Assembly (NCBI GenBank): GCA_036676295.1
Contig: JAKFDE010000016.1
Span: 124,001 to 188,000, forward strand
From: UBA4416 sp036676295
GTDB lineage: Bacteria; Bacteroidota; Bacteroidia; B-17B0; Aurantibacillaceae
DNA: 64,000 nucleotides
Direction: 5' to 3'
In this document: one piece after another, positions 62,857-64,000 of the stretch
How positions within the stretch are numbered: position 1 is the first letter of the stretch
Layout of the letters: the number at the start of each line of letters is the position of its first letter
Position numbers and translations under genes: made by a program
The notes under the pieces: generated by a model
The model's input: only the letters and a program-made list of their open reading frames with translations
The model's database searches: none
What the model was told of the DNA's origin: nothing

Positions 62857-63540
62857 TTAAGGCGTAGACGAAGATACCGGTAATATTTTTCCGTTATAAT
62901 ACAGATGACCTTTTAATGCAAAGTCGTAAATATATTCCGCCATCTGAACCGGCTTTAATGGTGCCTGATAACCAGGGAAAGCTTCTTCCAGCATTTCAGT
63001 TTGAACAGCACCCAGTGCCAAACAGTTAACCGATATATTTTTGTCTTTAAATTCTTCCGCTAAACATTCTGTTAAGCCTGTGATGGCTGCTTTAGAAGAA
63101 CTATAGGCCGTTAAACCGGGAAATTTAGCTGTGCCCTGAAAACCACCCATACTACTAATGTTTACAACATGTGCTTTTGAATGTCTGCCTAACAAATGCA
63201 TTAATTGTTGGGTTAAATAAAATGGCGCCAACACATTTACTTTGTAAACGATCTCCAACTCCTGGTAATCTATTTTTTCAAATGGTTTGTTAACGATGCT
63301 TCCTGCATTATGGATTACTACATCAATGGTATCTACTTTTGATTTGATGAATGCTACTGCTTTATCGATACTCTCCGTAGAAGTCAGGTCCGTTGCTATG
63401 ATCTGTAAATTAGGGTAAGTTAATGTTTCAAGTGTTTCCGTATTTCTGGTTAAACAAAATACGTTATGATTGTTTTTCAAAAACAATTGAGCGGTTTCAA
63501 AACCAATGCCTCTACTTGCTCCTGTAATAATAATATTCAT
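62857..63540 (-). CDS. Short-chain dehydrogenase/reductase
   Basis: A 227-residue NAD(P)-dependent SDR. The cofactor motif is TGASRGIGFE (about 6-15), with NAGSIVNKP, the catalytic Ser in ISSMGG and Tyr-x-x-x-Lys in YSSSK. Length is normal for a classical SDR. The substrate is unknown. It lies 12 bases after mqnC and may be translated in the same transcript, although futalosine-pathway genes do not normally include an SDR. Confidence 0.87.
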   Translation of the reverse strand: MNIIITGASRGIGFETAQLFLKNNHNVFCLTRNTETLETLTYPNLQIIATDLTSTESIDKAVAFIKSKVDTIDVVIHNAGSIVNKPFEKIDYQELEIVYKVNVLAPFYLTQQLMHLLGRHSKAHVVNISSMGGFQGTAKFPGLTAYSSSKAAITGLTECLAEEFKDKNISVNCLALGAVQTEMLEEAFPGYQAPLKPVQMAEYIYDFALKGHLYYNGKILPVSSSTP

Positions 63541-63552
63541 TGAATAATATAT

Positions 63553-64000
63553 TTAATAATTAACAACTTGTTCTTCGATCTCAGCAGGTAACTCACGTTC
63601 GCCATACTGTTGGTTTCTTAATTGAGGTTCAAAACCTGCTTCTTTAATTGCATCCTGAATCGTTTTGTAAGTAAAACGATGTGGAGCTCCTGCAGCACTC
63701 ACTACATTTTCCTCGATCATGATACTACCAAAATCGTTAGCACCACCGTGCAAACATATTTCGGCTGTTTGCTTACCAACTGTTAACCAGGAAGCTTGTA
63801 TGTTCTCTATATTTGGTAACATGATACGGCTTAGAGCTAGCATACGAATGTATTCATCAGAACTCACATTATTAGAGATCCCTTTAATGCGTTTCAATAA
63901 AGTGCCATCATCCTGAAATGGCCAAGGAATAAAGGCTAAGAATCCTTTGGCATCTTTTGGTTTTTCTGATTGCACTTCACGCAACCATACTAAATGTTCA
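63553..64000 (-). CDS. mqnC: Dehypoxanthine futalosine cyclase, C-terminal part (cut by window edge)
   Basis: The frame runs to the window end, giving the last about 149 residues of a radical-SAM enzyme. AFIPWPFQDDGT, GANDFGSIMIEENVVSAAG and the end EAGFEPQLRNQQYGE match MqnC, which closes the ring of dehypoxanthine futalosine in menaquinone synthesis. The radical-SAM CxxxCxxC motif lies outside the window. The related MqnE is an alternative but less likely. It shows that this organism makes menaquinone by the futalosine route. Confidence 0.88.
   Translation of the reverse strand, partial: EHLVWLREVQSEKPKDAKGFLAFIPWPFQDDGTLLKRIKGISNNVSSDEYIRMLALSRIMLPNIENIQASWLTVGKQTAEICLHGGANDFGSIMIEENVVSAAGAPHRFTYKTIQDAIKEAGFEPQLRNQQYGERELPAEIEEQVVNY

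Noticed and set aside
1..64000. CRISPR arrays, tRNA or rRNA genes, prophage or transposase
   Set aside because: No regularly spaced direct repeats, no cloverleaf or rRNA sequence and no integrase or transposase reading frame was found.

Overview
The window is a chromosomal segment of an AT-rich member of the Bacteroidota. The evidence is the GldC gliding protein, two LamG proteins with C-terminal type IX secretion sorting domains, a TonB-dependent receptor with a carboxypeptidase-like plug extension, an RNase Y/ZapA neighbourhood, and promoters with the Bacteroidota -7 element TAnnTTTG. It is not assigned to a genus. I saw no rRNA or tRNA genes, CRISPR array, prophage or transposase.

Region 1 (1-18.3 kb) is a stress and low-energy island: PEP synthase (one-base frameshift, cut by the window edge), OsmC, thioredoxin, a heavy-metal-binding protein, DUF983, a metallo-beta-lactamase/beta-CASP RNase-like protein, a TauE-type transporter, a HemG-like flavodoxin with two unknown membrane proteins, two double-domain universal stress proteins, Hsp20, TerB, DoxX and two copies of an unknown small protein. 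In its middle sit a PAS histidine kinase and a response regulator whose output half is a Crp/FNR-type cyclic-nucleotide fold plus helix-turn-helix. At nine start regions there is a TGA-N6-TCA palindrome whose first base lies 42-43 bases before the last base of a TAnnTTTG-like -7 element. In most cases a second palindrome is centred 22 bp further upstream. This is class II activator geometry, and the Crp-type regulator encoded here is the obvious candidate. An MlaEFD lipid-transport operon inside the island lacks these boxes.

Region 2 (18.3-34 kb) is mostly housekeeping: a histone-H1-like tail fused to a VOC domain, an exported helical protein, an RmlD-like reductase, LemA with two TPM proteins, RibF, a MORN/VWA-like exported protein, PheS, a TPR protein, an M23 peptidase, a long coiled-coil protein, ZapA and RNase Y. 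REP-like palindromes sit between several genes.

Region 3 (34-53 kb) has a frameshifted ABC-type ATPase (possibly a defence gene), uridine kinase, a zinc-less MDR oxidoreductase, an RsmH-like methyltransferase paralogue, an alpha/beta hydrolase, DedA, a fused two-domain oligopeptide ABC ATPase, a NatA/NatB-type exporter with a long hairpin between its genes, an RlmI-like methyltransferase, GldC, an S41 peptidase, a thioredoxin-like protein and a PAS histidine kinase.

Region 4 (53-64 kb) is a second signalling locus: a propeller-type LytS-like sensor kinase, a LytTR response regulator, an exported protein, two LamG/sorting-domain surface proteins and a small sorting-domain-like protein. Four promoters here carry direct repeats with a 21-bp period, ending 29 bases before a -7 element at identical spacing. 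This points to an autoregulated LytTR regulon controlling surface proteins. The window ends in a TonB-dependent receptor, a short-chain dehydrogenase and the 3' part of mqnC (futalosine pathway for menaquinone).
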